NCBI GenBank assembly: GCA_011009095.1
Contig: VTPC01000996.1
Span: forward strand, 146,344-210,343
DNA length: 64,000 nt
Direction of reading: 5' to 3'
Source: Ignelater luminosus
Lineage: Eukaryota; Arthropoda; Insecta; Coleoptera; Elateridae
The notes below the pieces were generated by a model that had not been told where the DNA came from, did no database searches, and saw only the letters and a list, made by a program, of their open reading frames with translations. Positions 1 through 13,500 of the stretch are shown here, piece by piece; positions within the stretch are counted from its first letter, which is position 1; each line of letters opens with the position of its first letter. Made by a program: the position numbers and the translations under genes.

Positions 1-3000
1 TTGTGACCTTTATTGAAAATTTAAAAAACTAGTTTGAGGGTGATCACACTGTTGCCACAATAATAAAACATATTGGCAGAAACAATAATAAATGTTATAA
101 ATCTTCAGGTTTGGAGATTTGTAGCCAGCCACAGTTACAGTTGATGATCACCCTTTCTTCCGCATTTTGATACATTTTGACGAAATTTAGGGTCATATCT
201 TGGTTGATGATTTTTTCTTATAGGTTTGATTTTATAAATTTTAAAATCATTGTTCTTTAAATAAATTATATTTCGTTGGTTTGGCAGAATAAGAAAACAC
301 AAGCAGGTTGAGGTTAATATGTTTATTTATTAGTGAATATAATAGTGAAACGTTCTGGAACACACGGCTTAATTCGTTATGTTATGTTACTTGTACGGCG
401 TTTAAAACTAAACTAACTTGACCTGAATGGTCACACATGCTAAAAACTTAAAACTAAACCCAAATTGACCCTTAAAATGCTACTGTTCTATTTTTGTCCG
501 TTCATCTTGAAAACATCTCGTAGCACCCTCCTCAAGGGGTCCTTCCGAGAACTACTAATATATTAAATGCTTAACATATGCCATAACACTACCCGTGGTT
601 TTTGTGAAAGTCTTATTTTCGGTTTTGAAAACATTCTCCTAATTCAGAGAATTCTTTACAATCATAACTAATTGTCAAAGACACAGTCTTCTAGATTAGG
701 TCAGTTGTAGCTCTTACATGACCTGGATGATTTCAAAAACTCCATTGCTTTTTTAGTTCTAAATCTGCCAATTTGATGCTAGTCACAAGCTTTTAAAAAG
801 CGTGGGCTTAAAAACAATGCACTGCAAATTATCACACTTTTACGAAGTTTAGTTTTAAGGTTATCTGAATATTATTTGACAACTCTAATGCAAGTAAGTG
901 TAGAAATGTGGAAAAAAGCAAGAAACCTCGCAAATTCTTATAGAAATTGTGGGATTCTTTTAGCAAATTATCTAAATCTACAAATTACAATTTTACTGAT
1001 CAAAATATGGGTAAAGGATGAATTGATAAGTATGGATCATCTTGTATGGAGTTTCCTACTTGCTCCACATCCTGTAAAGCAATCCCTTGCAACTAAATTT
1101 CCAAGAACCGAGCTGTTGGTGACGTGCGCCAGCGCATTTCCTTCTCCCTCAGTTTGTGCAATACAACAAGATCTAAGTGCAAAACTTATTAACTCACATT
1201 ATACCTAAAGAGAGCAACAAAAACCCAATCAAAGATACCCATGGATTCTAAATTTCTTGTCTTTGATAGTTTCATACTAATAAAAAAGTAAAACAAAAGC
1301 TATTAAAATAATGCAAGTGAAATTTAAATTTTTTTAGGTTATTTTTTAAGTGATTACAGTTAACGTAATTCATATTTATAATAACTTATAAAACTGTAAA
1401 TTTCATTTAGAATCTTATGGCATCAAGAATGAAAATGGTGAATGGGAATATTCAATAGTCAAAATGATTTATGACATTTAAAAGTTGAATATTTGATTTC
1501 ATAATTTAAGGATTACTCTAAGACAATCTTTTAAAATTCCAAGGGTACCTTTGACTTGGTTTTTTGTTGCTCACAGTATATCAAAATGCAGGGGTACATT
1601 TTGTATAATATGTGAGCTTTAGCCATGACATTAAATCTACGAAAATTGCTGGTTTTAGTCAAATAAATTGCATTTGTTATGAAACAACTGCTAAAATAAA
1701 AGAAAGATGCTTTTAAGATATTGTACAGGACATTAACAAATAGCAGGAAATAAGCCTTCTCTCAATTCTGTAATATACAAACGGACTATACTTTTTAAGT
1801 TTTCATAGTGGCAGTCAGAGCTGCGAAGTAATTCAATTAAAGTATTTTAAAAAGTGTTTTATGGATTTTATTCACTGGTGGTGTTTTGTTGGTTGCCTAT
1901 TTATAGATATAAACAAAATAGAAATTGTTATAATTCCAAACTATTTATTGTTAGAAAAAAAATTTGAACATCGTCTTCAGAGAATCCTTGTATTTCAGGT
2001 CTAAAACTCTCTTTGCGAAAATTGTTTACTTTCATTGGCTTCTACATATTCAAGAATTTGGAATCGCCTCCTTCAGGGGAGTCCACCTCCAGATCTTCCT
2101 CAGAAGTGTTAGAATCGTAGATAAAACGTCGTATTCGACTCGCACATAATGGGCATTATGTGCTTGTTGAATAATATACTATTACAAAGTGACACTTATA
2201 AACTAAATATGTATTTGAATTTTGAAATCAACATCTCGTGTTTCCTCGCATTTCACAAATGCAATTCAGTTGTTTTTTGTTTGGCCGGCAAATAAAGTGG
2301 TTCTAGCCTCTCTTATGATGCCTGCAAGACCTGTAGTAGTGGACGGAGGTGCAAAAAACATATTTTAATTCCCTTATAAACTATTACTTGTCAAACGTTC
2401 ATTAGACCACGAGTTACTGTGATTTCAAGATTTTTGAAACACCTGTCAGACTTGCAAATATTCCATCGTAAAAATATATTCTACATTCACCCTGAGCCTT
2501 GAGCTTAAAGCTCCTGTTGTGAGTATTTGCTTAGTAAGTACCTGCTAAGAATGCATTAGAATTACGAAACTGTTAACTTTAAAAAGGCATAGGAAAATAA
2601 CAAATCATATTCTTAATTGAATTAATTTTGGTGTTTCAAATGCTTTTTTAGTTTAATTACAGTAGAAAATGTAATTAAATTACTTTTATTCAAGTATCTT
2701 ACCAGAATTAAATTACTTTTGTAATTGTTGATTACTAAAAAGTAATTCGATTTCATACAAAAGTAATTCAATTGAAAGAGTAATTGGTAATTGAAATTCC
2801 CATTATTATTTTAAGTAATTGGTAATTGATAATTGAATTACTTTTAACTGAGTAATTTGACAGCTTTGGTGGCAGTAAACTTAACTTCCCATACAAACAT
2901 TCTTGATATCTATCGCAGTGGATTGTCTATTTTTCTCATTCATGGCCTACTGAAGATACAAACTTTATGGATCACTCATTATAAACATTATTCTCTGCTC

Positions 3001-3190
3001 TTTTATGAATTTATATTGAGTTACTTTGAATGAGTTCATATGTAAACCTTGATACTGAAACTATCTGAATCTCATGAGCAGGTTATTGTCCGTCTTGTTC
3101 TTCAATGTAACAGTGAGATAACTTTCAAGTTTAAGTAAAAGGATTAGTAGGCGTTTACTTCAGAGAAATAATAAATTTTGAGTCACAAAA
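1..3190. other. Intergenic or 3'-flanking region without a convincing gene
   Basis: No continuous gene is visible. Short decayed coding-like frames occur. On the minus strand about 1990-2150 reads an acidic peptide containing NTSEEDLEVDSPEGG, ending in a stop. On the minus strand about 900-1200 there is a frame broken by stops that I cannot assign. Either could be transposon relics, or rarely a distant last exon of ELYS, which lies just to the right on the same strand; I have no splice evidence for that. The rest is AT-rich non-coding sequence. Confidence 0.5.
2650..2865. repeat. Degenerate AATTACTTTT / GTAATT-rich low-complexity block
   Basis: The words AATTACTTTT, AAAGTAATT and GTAATTG recur many times in both orientations over about 210 bases, so the block can fold on itself. 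It looks like a decayed simple or palindromic repeat rather than coding sequence. Confidence 0.6.
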
Positions 3191-3365
3191 GGACTTACTT
3201 ACATTTAGAGAATTGTAGTTTGAAATTAGTTTTCCAAGAAAAGAAATAAAAATTTCTTAAAATGAAAATTATGAATTTTGACAAGAGTTCTAAAAACAAC
3301 CAGTAGAATGGGAAATATAGGCAACTATTAGGGTTTATATAGATATAATAATAGCAATGACATAC

Positions 3366-4542
3366 CTGGAGTGTTGGATTCTTCTGTAGAAATTCTCTGT
3401 ACACTTAATGTATCACCACTTATTTTTGAATTTTCCATTGTACTATCAAGGATATCAGTTTGATTTAGTACATTTAGACTTGCCCTAGGTGTGCAAAGTT
3501 CAGTCTTTTCTAAAATATCAGTTGGTACCGCACTTATTCGTTTACCAAAAATAGATGATCTACGCTCTGATTCATCTAATAGGTCTGATGGACTAAACAC
3601 ATCTTCAACATTCTTTGAGTTAGGAGATGTAATTGTTTCTGTTGTAACAGTTAAAGTTTCTGTACTTGTCACATCTTTGGAAACATTGCTAGTATCAGGA
3701 AATTTAGGTTCAAGAGAAATCTCAATAACAGTAGTTTGTTCTGCTGATGTACAGCTTTTACTTGATTCTTTTGATTTATCAGTTGTTGGTATTGAAGATT
3801 CTTTTTTTCTCTGGAGTATCTGTTGATATATGTTCCAAAGATGTACTTTCCAATATAACTGGATCGTTTGATTGTATTTTATCATCTTTCAGACATTTTT
3901 CTGCATCACTTTTATGAGTGTCGTTTGATGATTCTTCTTTATCTTTATTTAAAGATGCATTTGTTAGTTGAGTATTTTGAGGAATGTCAGATGTTTCTAA
4001 AACATTTTCTGAAAATGTAATTATTTCATCTTCACCATCTTCTTCTTTTGATATTTGTTTTGATTCTAAATCTTCATTACTTTGTTTATTTTCGAGTTCT
4101 TCACTTGAAACTTCTGGAATCACTTCCAATTGAGTATTTGACAGTTCATCTTTATTTGGAATTTCTTCAACTTCACTATTATCACTTTCCATGTCTTGGA
4201 TTTGTTCATTTAAAAAAGCATGAGAACTCTCCCTATACTGATAAGAAGAACTATTTTCTGAAGACTCAGTTTCTGATATCATTTCTCTATGGTATACTAC
4301 ATGTTGCTTATTTTCAATATTCTTATCCGAATTATCAGTATAAGAATCTTCTTCATAATCTTCAGAATTAGTAGAAATGGCTGATTGAGAATTGTCACTC
4401 GATTCATTTAGATAATCATTTCCTTCTTCGCTGCTGCTACTACTACTACCAATCTCAATGATTTGAACTTCATCATCTTTTTCCTTTTCTTCTTTGTAAG
4501 TATTCTCATTAATAGTTGCATCTTCAATGGTTTTTTCACATA
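3366..4542 (-). CDS. AHCTF1: ELYS exon 23: serine/glutamate-rich C-terminal tail with a frameshift
   Basis: The acceptor ATCTAG precedes 4542, phase 1. The frame reads VCEKTIEDATINENTYKEEK, then VQIIEIGSSSSSSEE, and continues to ISTDTPEKK. There an A7 run (T7 at 3802-3808 on plus) puts the following codons out of frame and a stop appears at 3779-3781. With one A fewer, the frame continues (KESSIPTTDK, then TTVIEISLEPKF, and on) for about 140 more residues to a donor (CCAG|GTATGT) at 3366. I think a sequencing or assembly indel in the homopolymer is most likely; a real allele truncating the tail is possible. The VQIIEI and TVIEIS strings look like SUMO-interacting motifs. Confidence 0.8.
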
Positions 4543-7500
4543 CTAGATAAAATAAAACAAGTAATAATTTCGATATTCTAACAATCTATCAAGAAGTTTT
4601 CAATATACTTACCATTAATTTCAGACTCTTCTACATCTAAATTGGAAAGAAATTCTGATTTATATACAAGCATTTCATCTTCAGTAGTAGTTGTAACATA
4701 ACTTGTTCCCATTTCTAAAATATCTGTATTATCTTCTATATATACACCTTTATTTAAATCTCCGTCGTCTGTTACTTCATACACACTTATCTGAGGATCC
4801 ACCAGTCTTGACTGATCATCAGTGGGTAAGTCATCGAAAAGATTAGCACAATTTATAACAATATTACTTTCAAAAACAGTGTCTGTGTCACTATCACATA
4901 TGCTTTTCACTTCTTTGTTGGTTTCTGTTTTATTTTCTTCAATATCCTCCTCTTGATTTTCTACTTCTTTGTCTATACATTCTTCTATTTCTTCTGTATA
5001 CTCTTGGATCTCTTCGTTTTTATTCTCTATTTCTTGATCTTCTTTATATTCTTCTTCTATATCTTTTATTTCTTCTTCTTTATGTTCTTCTACATCTTTT
5101 ATTTCTTCCTTATTTTCTTCTTCTGTATATTCTCCCACATCTTTTATTTCTTCTTTATTTTCTTCCATATCTTTTATTTCTTCCTTTTCTTCTTCTTTAT
5201 GTTCTTCCACACTTTTTATTTCTTCTTTATTTTCTAAAATCTCTTTATATTCTTCAATATCTTTCATTTGATTCTCCTCTTCTATATTACTTATCTGTAA
5301 CTGGTCTTCTTGACTGTTTTCTTCTGAGTCTCTTTTCTTATTTTCTATTGTTGTTTCTTCCTTTTCAATCTTCTCATTACTAATGTTTTCATTATTTTGC
5401 TTCAAATCATCTTCCTTCAGAATACTGTGCTCCTTACTGCTTTTATCTTCAATTGCATCTGATGATATCTGTACATTCCCTGTTGTTTCACTAGAACTTT
5501 CAATATCCGTACTGCTTGTAGAACACAATGCAAAATCAGAAACACGAGCAATATTAAATGGATTATAAATAGAATCTGCAGAAGAAATTTCATCATCAAA
5601 TTGTAGTTCTTTTCTAGAAACAGTGTGTGACTCTTCATGTGTTGATACTTCTTCGGATATTCTTTTATTTTTATTGACAGTTATAATATCTTTATGTTCT
5701 TGTTCAGTATACGTTGATGATTCTTTAGTCTCTTTATTAACTGTTGTAGATTCATACCTTGTTTTAGTTTTTGAATGTAATACTTCGACTTGAGAGAGAT
5801 TTGATAATGATTTACGATGTACAGCTGGACTAGAAAATGTATTATTTTCAAGTACTTGCCTACTAAGTGACCTACGACTTCCAATTCTTGTTCTGTAAGG
5901 GTTTTCAGTTATTGAAGATGACTGAGAAATATTAACAGGTGGTTTAGTGGAATGGGTTTCTTCTAATGGTAATATTGAAATATCTTCTTTAATTGGTTCA
6001 ATTTGAATGTTTTCTGAAGGTAGTTCTATTGAACCTTCAATTTGATTATGGATTACAGATCTTCTTAATCTTGGACTAGAACGAACAGCTACTTCTGGCA
6101 AAGAACCTTTGTAACTTCTTCTGGATCTAGGCGTTTTGGGTGAGCTAGGTATAGTTTCTTGAACAGTAGGTGTTTCCACCTCTTTAACTAATCTAATTTT
6201 TTCATTTTTTTCAGTAACTGTATTTTGTGAACGTCTTTTGTAACTTCTTCTCGGTTTAAGTGATTCAGTGTGAGAATTGTCCTCCATTTTAATGGGTATT
6301 TCTTCATTTACAACATTATTTTCTTTAATACTGATTATTTGTTCTAATTCACTTTGTTGTTTAGAGTCAGTATTACTACTAGTTGATGCATTAGGCGAAT
6401 AAAACACTTCATCTGCAGATAATGAACTATTTTTAGAATTCACCTCTGCTATGGATTGCAGAGATGTGTTTGGTTTTGAAGGCAAGTCGATTGATGTATG
6501 GACAATAGCTTGATCTTCTATTATTTCAAATGTTGGACCACTAGCATTACTTGTTAGAGATGATTCAGAAGAAGCTCTAGAGATATTAAATCGAACAGCT
6601 TGTCTTGATGATAAAGGTTTTCGTGGGGTCAATCCTAGACTTGATCTCTGTAAGAAAGTATTATGTGCAAGATAGTAAAAAGACTCTGAATTTTTGAATG
6701 AAAAGACTGTTTTAGATAATATACTTACTCTGGATAATGAATTCAATCTACCGATATTAGTTGTAGCCTCTGCCATGCCAGACGCAGAGTCGTTACTCTT
6801 TCTTATAAATACATCTACATTGTCAAGTGTTGGAGAATCTATATCTGGTGATTGTGAGTTGCGTACTAAATTATAAATCTAAATAAAAGAATAATTTATC
6901 TACACTAGTCTTAATCATAAAATCACAAAGAATCTAACCTTTAATATACTTTGAGGTGTCCCTACTGTAAATCTTTCATCTGAAAGCCGTAACGAATCAG
7001 ATCTTCTTGATGCCTTTCTTTTAACAATGGGAGTTTCTAATTTAATGCTTGTATTATTAGACATTGTGTCATCTTTTCTTTTTGAAGCCCTTTCAGGTGA
7101 TATTAAGGGCAATCTAGGAGAAAGCTTCAATCTCTTTGCTGGCGAAGGGCCAAAGTTACTTTGTCCAGATTCTTCTAATTTTGTTATTTTAGGAAATATT
7201 ACTGGAGTTGGAACTCTAAAAGTACAAAAGAAATAATTATGATTAATATTTAACAAATTTAATCGATAGGTATTAGGAAACAGACAAACCTTAATTTAGG
7301 AGCTGCAGCTTTTGGTGTATTTAAGAATGGAGTTTCTTCTGTAGTAGAATGAATTACACTATCATTCTTTATACTATTATTTAATATAGGGTGAGTCCAA
7401 GTCTCTTTGGCTTTTGATAATACAGCTTGAATTAAAGTTGATTTATATTTCACTTTCTCCGTTGCGTTATGTACAAAGACAGAAAAAGGTTCAGGTCTTT

Positions 7501-10500
7501 CCACTAAAACAGACGAGTTTTAAAATTTTCTTTAGTTCGTAACAACAATCTAAAACATACCTTGTTTCCACAAGTTATTTTTTTCTTTCTTGCAAAGGGT
7601 AATTAAAGATTTACTAATTTCTGGAAGAGAATCTCCAAATTCCTTAATCATTAGATCTCGAAAACCAACATTTGCTTGCCCTTTTAAACCTCTATCATTG
7701 GCCTTTATAGCATTTAATTTATCATTTAATTGAAATGCATCCATATACTGAGATCGCTGAATATAATAAAATATCTGAAGATCACGCTTTTTCGGATGGT
7801 CAACATCTTGTAAATATTTCATAAAAGCTTCTTCTTCAATAGCACTTAATGTTAAATAAAGTATAGAGGATATGTCCTCTTTTCTGTCACATTCTAAAGT
7901 AGAAAATATTAAATAAGATTATAGCTTGCATTTCAAGTTGAATGCTTGTACCTTGATAAAAGTGATGTAGCAATCTTGCTTCATTTTCTGAACTTCTATT
8001 TTGCCTTTGGAAATTAAAAGCTTCGTCTAACATATTATTGGCAATAAACAAGCTTAATACAGTACACAAATCCTGGACTTCGGTGACGGGGGGTTGTCTT
8101 ACCTATAAGTATTTTAATGCTTATTATCTTACATATTGCTGAACCCATAACTAAATTGTGTATGCAAAAATGTTTGGTCACCTCAGAAAACAAAATAGTT
8201 ATAACTTGTTTAAATCTATATATCTGTTCAAAAATACATAATATTCTAACATTTTAAATATTTACAAATAGTAGTAACTCAAAGATTTTCAAAAATTCCC
8301 CCTCATGCCTGCAATCTCTTCTTAAAATTGCTGACTGCAGCAAGTTTTCTGGAATATTGTCCTATGCAACACATAGATTGCTTTAATTCTTCAACATTGG
8401 TGTGATGTTTTGTACAAGCTGCTGCCTCTAACATAGCCCACATGCAGTAGTCCATCGGATTCAAGTCTGGTGAAAACAAAGGCCAATCTTGCAAGATTCT
8501 GCTGAAATGTCCAATGCCAGTTTCAAAAGTATACACAGTTCTGCAACAGTTTCCAAAACATTAGATACGTATACTTCAGCTGTCATTTTGATGCCTTATC
8601 AATAAATACCAGAGAGGTTCTTCCATTCGTGGTAATTCCAGCCCAAACCATCACAGATGTGAATGAGCATTCTCAACACTGGCTGAAATTACTACAGTGT
8701 TTTGTTTGTTGAATTTCTTGTCTATTGTGAAGATTGTTTCATCAGTAAATAGGATTGACCTATGTCCATTTCTCACAAGGAACAAAATAGTTTTCTGCAC
8801 TTTGCAAACTTGTTAGCAACTATGTCAGCTGGCACTTTCTGACTATAGTCTGGATGCTTTCTCTACTTATCTCAACTTCCATGGCCATCTTTCTCATATC
8901 TCTCTCTCTCTCTCTAATGTAGTGAATCATTCTGTGAGTGACAGCAGATTGTGGTCTTCCACTTTTTGGATGGTCACTTAAGTTTCTCAATTCTTCATAA
9001 TAGGCAACTATTCATTGAAAGTTTTTCTTTTTTGATAACCAAGCTCATATGTTTTCTACTCTTGTACAATTTTATAATAACGGCACGTTGCATTTGACAT
9101 TCCATACGTTGCCAGAACCAATCAGAAGGATACAGAAATTTGTAAAATCATCACATCTGGAGATTTATTGTCAGCTCTGGCAACAGTGGGTTGCAGCTGT
9201 TCACTTCTTTTTATTTAAAGTCATTTGTTGATGCATATTCACCAATAGTGCATTTTCTAAACATGAGATTTAAACAATAAAAATCTAACAAAGATCACCT
9301 CAAGAATCATCCTGTTTTTATTGACAATCAGACAATTGGCACCTTTAAGCAAAAATTGTTTTTGCGTTTCTGCCATAGGGTTCACGAAGGATTTCCCTGG
9401 AGGCTCCAAACCAGACAGAGAGGTTCCTCTCAGGTTCCAAATCAAATATGTGATGCTTAACGTCTTGAGCCAGCCCTGCTGACATAGTCTGTATTTTTGC
9501 TGTTATTAAAGATTACAGACAAAACTATCAGATTCCCTAACTTTTATTTATATTTCCCTAATTCCATGACATTTTCTCTATTACACTTTTTTCCGGACTT
9601 TTCAGTTTTCCCTGTTTTCTAGGTGAGATTGAATCCTGTAACAGTCATTTTCTTGACCCCGGTTTGATCGCAATATGAAATTTTCTCTGGTGTATTTTAC
9701 CTTCTGTAATGATTTAAAAATCTTTCAAGTATTATCATCAAAACTCTTTATGTACTTAAAGGGTTAAATCGGGCAGCTTATAAAAAGGTATCCTATTAAG
9801 TTACCTTGAGACGACAAAATTATTTTCAGGTATTTGATCTTTAGATGGCAATTTTAAGTGATTTTGGTAAACTTCACAATATTTAGTTAAATGGTTTTTA
9901 CTTTTAAGATGATTTATTGTTGTATTATGACTGCTTTAAGCAAATACAAATGTTTGCTTTAAACTTGTAGTTTTAAAACTTTTTATGAAGATTTGAAATT
10001 GAATTAGTTTTTCGTAGAAATGAATATTAGCTTTTTTGCACATATGGGCATCCTTGTAAAAGGCGCCCCCTGTGCTGGGCAGAATGTAAACGATGGTTAG
10101 GAACACGCCTGCTTGAAAAAACCAAATGCTACTTGCAAGTACCTAATAGGGATGTTCCAAATATGCAAAACTTTGTATTTGCAAATACGAATACAAGTAG
10201 TGACCTTCATCCTGTGTGATTTTGTGCCTGGCAGATGCTTGTATGTATCCGTTAAAATTTGTTTACATAAGCCAACGTTTGATGCAGTATTTTTGAGCTT
10301 TGGGTATATGCTGGGTATATGTATATCCAATTTTTGTTAAAAGTATCTTAGTTGATTTAAAGATAAAGCCAATTTTTCTTTGTTGAAATAAGAAATTTGA
10401 TTTTTATTACTTCACTTGAAGTAGAATTGTTTTTTAAAAATTATTTTCAGACTATAATTGCTTTGTTAGCTATTCATATATACAGTTATGAATATAAATA

Positions 10501-13500
10501 TATAAAAGTTAGCAAATATTCATTAAAACGAATACAAATACAAATATTTGGAACATCTCTAGTACCTAACTGGCCAATAAGCAGTGGCAATGTGTTCATT
10601 TTATTTTAAAATATAGAGGTGTAAACATGGGCAAAGGAAAACAATCTATTGCTGTTACCCTCCAAAGCTATGTAAGCGAGTTCAGAGTTTTTACTACTCT
10701 GCTGTCCTTAATTAAAATGCGGTATCTACAAAAATTTCAGAAATCGATTTTTTGATATAATTGGGTTGCTGTCGAATTTAACTATTACCTTACTACTTCT
10801 GAAAGCCGTATCTACAGTTCTACATAGTAATTGTATAATTATCTTATATGCCAATATGCAAATTTCGTACTGTTGCTTAAATAAAATGCTGTACATGCGT
10901 TCTCCTTAATGATAAAGCGGTATGAGTTCAAACGTCTTCTGTTGTTGCTGCGTTTTTGTTTAGAAGTGTGCGCAATTACCGCAGTTGCGGCATTAGGTTT
11001 ATTTCTACTTAGATTTTGCAGCTGTGTTGTTAGTTGTAAGTGTATTAAAAGTGTAATATAATTAATCAAAAACACTTTATTAGTTCTTTTCTTATTTTAA
11101 ATGCTAGTTGGATACTTGTTGCTCTTGTTACTGTACACATAGTTTTCTATGTGACATGTCAACAAATCGAGCTAAATTAATATTATCATTAGTTCTTAAA
11201 AATAAATGCGATAATGACCGCTTACTTGAACCTCCTGCTTAGAATATAGAAAACGTGAGTAAAAATATTTTTTTTGTATAATGTGACTTTCACTAATGCA
11301 TGAGTATATTTGATTGAAAACCTCTCTCAACTGCGGATTACTTAAATTTTGAAGTTTACGAGGGTTGTTTGGATTATGTATTACAGGAGTTACAATCTGT
11401 AAAATGCACCATTTCGAATCAAAAAGTAATATCTTGGTTGGAGTTCACATTTGAGTGAAGCGGAGAATATCAATGCGTCCCCAGACAATTGTGCAAATGT
11501 AGGTGGTTGCCCTGAAAACTTGAATATTAATGATGACCATGAAACTTGTAGTACATAGAAACGTGGGAGAATATGAAACATATGAATATCATACTTTGGA
11601 ATATGAAGGTAAATAATTAGCGTAGTGATATTAATAACATACAATCTATTCAAAATATCTTGGTTAATAGAGATTACTAATGGCGAGATCGTTCAACAAA
11701 CTGAGATAGTCCAACAAAGCAACAACAATAATCGGGAACCGTTCGCAAGAGAATGAAATATGAGACAGATGTAACAACGCGAAAGTCACTGAAGGTAGCA
11801 CAACTTGCTCAGAAGCATGCAGTGGTACCAGGTTGCAAGAGCAGTTGTAGATACAAATGCTCATCTTTAATTTCTGAAAGAAAAAAATTACTTGTTGAAT
11901 ACTTGTAGACGACTGAGAGTAAAGCAAAGAACGTGTGAAAGTGCAGTACGACAAAATAGGTTTAAATATTTTTTAACTAACAAATGAGACGAAACAGTAG
12001 AGGTTTGCAAAATGCTTTTCCTCACAACCTTAGGTTACAAAAAACCCAATGATAGAGTTCTGCACGATACATTATCAAAAATGTCAAAAGGTCACTTAGT
12101 AGCGCTTCCTCATGAGCGCCTAGGAAAATCCTCCAACAGAAAAAGTGATGATATCAATATAAATGACCATATCGGGTCTTTCAATCCCTGTGTGTCCCAC
12201 TATTGAAGGGAACAATTTCCAAATGTTCGATACCTTAGCAGTGACATAACAGTCTTGCTTATATACAAAGATTTTAAAGAAAAGTACCCCAACTTTCAAC
12301 TTTCGTATTAAACTTATAGAAAGAAAGTTAAAGCAAAGGGTATATTGCTTACAAAACTTGGGCACGAAGAATGCGATATATATGTGAGTCATTTAAGTTG
12401 CATGGACACAGTGAAAACAACATCCAAGAATTGTGTACAATCTGTGCATCCTGGACAACTCACATGAATCTCATCGATTATCTCAAGAATATGCAGAAAA
12501 ATCATTTGATGAAAAAACAGTATGCGTTTCCGCTAATTTGTAGAAAATTGTCATGTTACCTAGGATGGAGATGTTTAAATGAGTAATTTTTCTAAAAAGG
12601 CTAATTGCTTACAATGAAACTTTCGTTCCTGTAGGAAAATTGTTCTGAAAAAATAAATCATATGCTGTGGTGTGGCACGAAGCCATCAGTAAATGCAGTA
12701 AAGAAGATCTGATCAACAGCTTTTATACTTTTTTTTAAGTGTCGAAAAGATGCCACAAACATTATAATATGGTTAGACAACTGTGCCAGCCAGAACAAGA
12801 ATTGGACATTATTCATGTTTTTGGTTAGAATGGTGAACTCGGATGAAATATCAGCTAGCAGCATAACTCTTAATTATTTTGAGCCGGGCCACACATTTAT
12901 GTCAGCTGATAGCTTCCATCATCAAGTAAAACTGTCAATGAAGAGGAAGCAAAAAATCTATGATTTTGATGATTTTTCTGCAGCAGTTGGTAGTGCTCGT
13001 CATGGAAATGTTGATGTTAAAAAAATAGAACACTTTGATTTTTACAATTAGAAAAGCCTGACATATCAGCAAAAGCTAAAAAAGGATTCAAAGAACGATC
13101 GTCCTTATTTATCCAACATTGTGCAGGTTATTGCCAAGCATGGTCATTTCAATCTAAAATACAGGAATTGTTTTAGTGAAGAAACTCCAAAAATTCTAGA
13201 TTGTCTCATGAAAAAGGTATTGAAGAAGAGTCAGATATTGCGTGTCTCAGTGGACCATTTGGTTTTCCAAATGAGAAGAAAGTGACCATTCTTAAACAAT
13301 TGGACAGGTTATTACCAGAAAATCGGAAAGTATTTTGGAATAATTTGCCTATACTCGAAATGAAGAATTGGAGGATTCTTGCGATGAAGGGCAATAAATG
13401 ATTTAAGATAGTAAATAACAAGTTAATCAACTTTTGTTTTTCAGTATCCAGTAACCCAAAGAATATTCTTTTGTTTTCTTGTATTAAAATTATTATTTTA

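Noticed and set aside
876..1208. 110-codon plus-strand frame as a gene
   Set aside because: No recognisable domain or good start context, and the opposite strand reads equally protein-like; probably a decayed repeat.
3195..3289. Terminal ELYS exon with hydrophobic FIIFILRNFYFFSW tail
   Set aside because: The phase fits and an acceptor exists, but the peptide is unlike ELYS tails and could be intronic; kept only as a note.
3491..3826. Plus-strand open frame of 111 codons opposite ELYS exon 23
   Set aside because: Antisense shadow of the serine-rich coding exon, with no splice or start evidence.
4953..5237. Plus-strand phenylalanine-rich open frame of 94 codons
   Set aside because: It is the reverse complement of the ELYS acidic repeat; the composition is an artefact of GAA/GAG repeats.
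6648..6728. Reading straight through ELYS exons 21-22 as one exon
   Set aside because: The segment has strong donor and acceptor sites and non-ELYS composition, so I treat it as an intron that may be retained.
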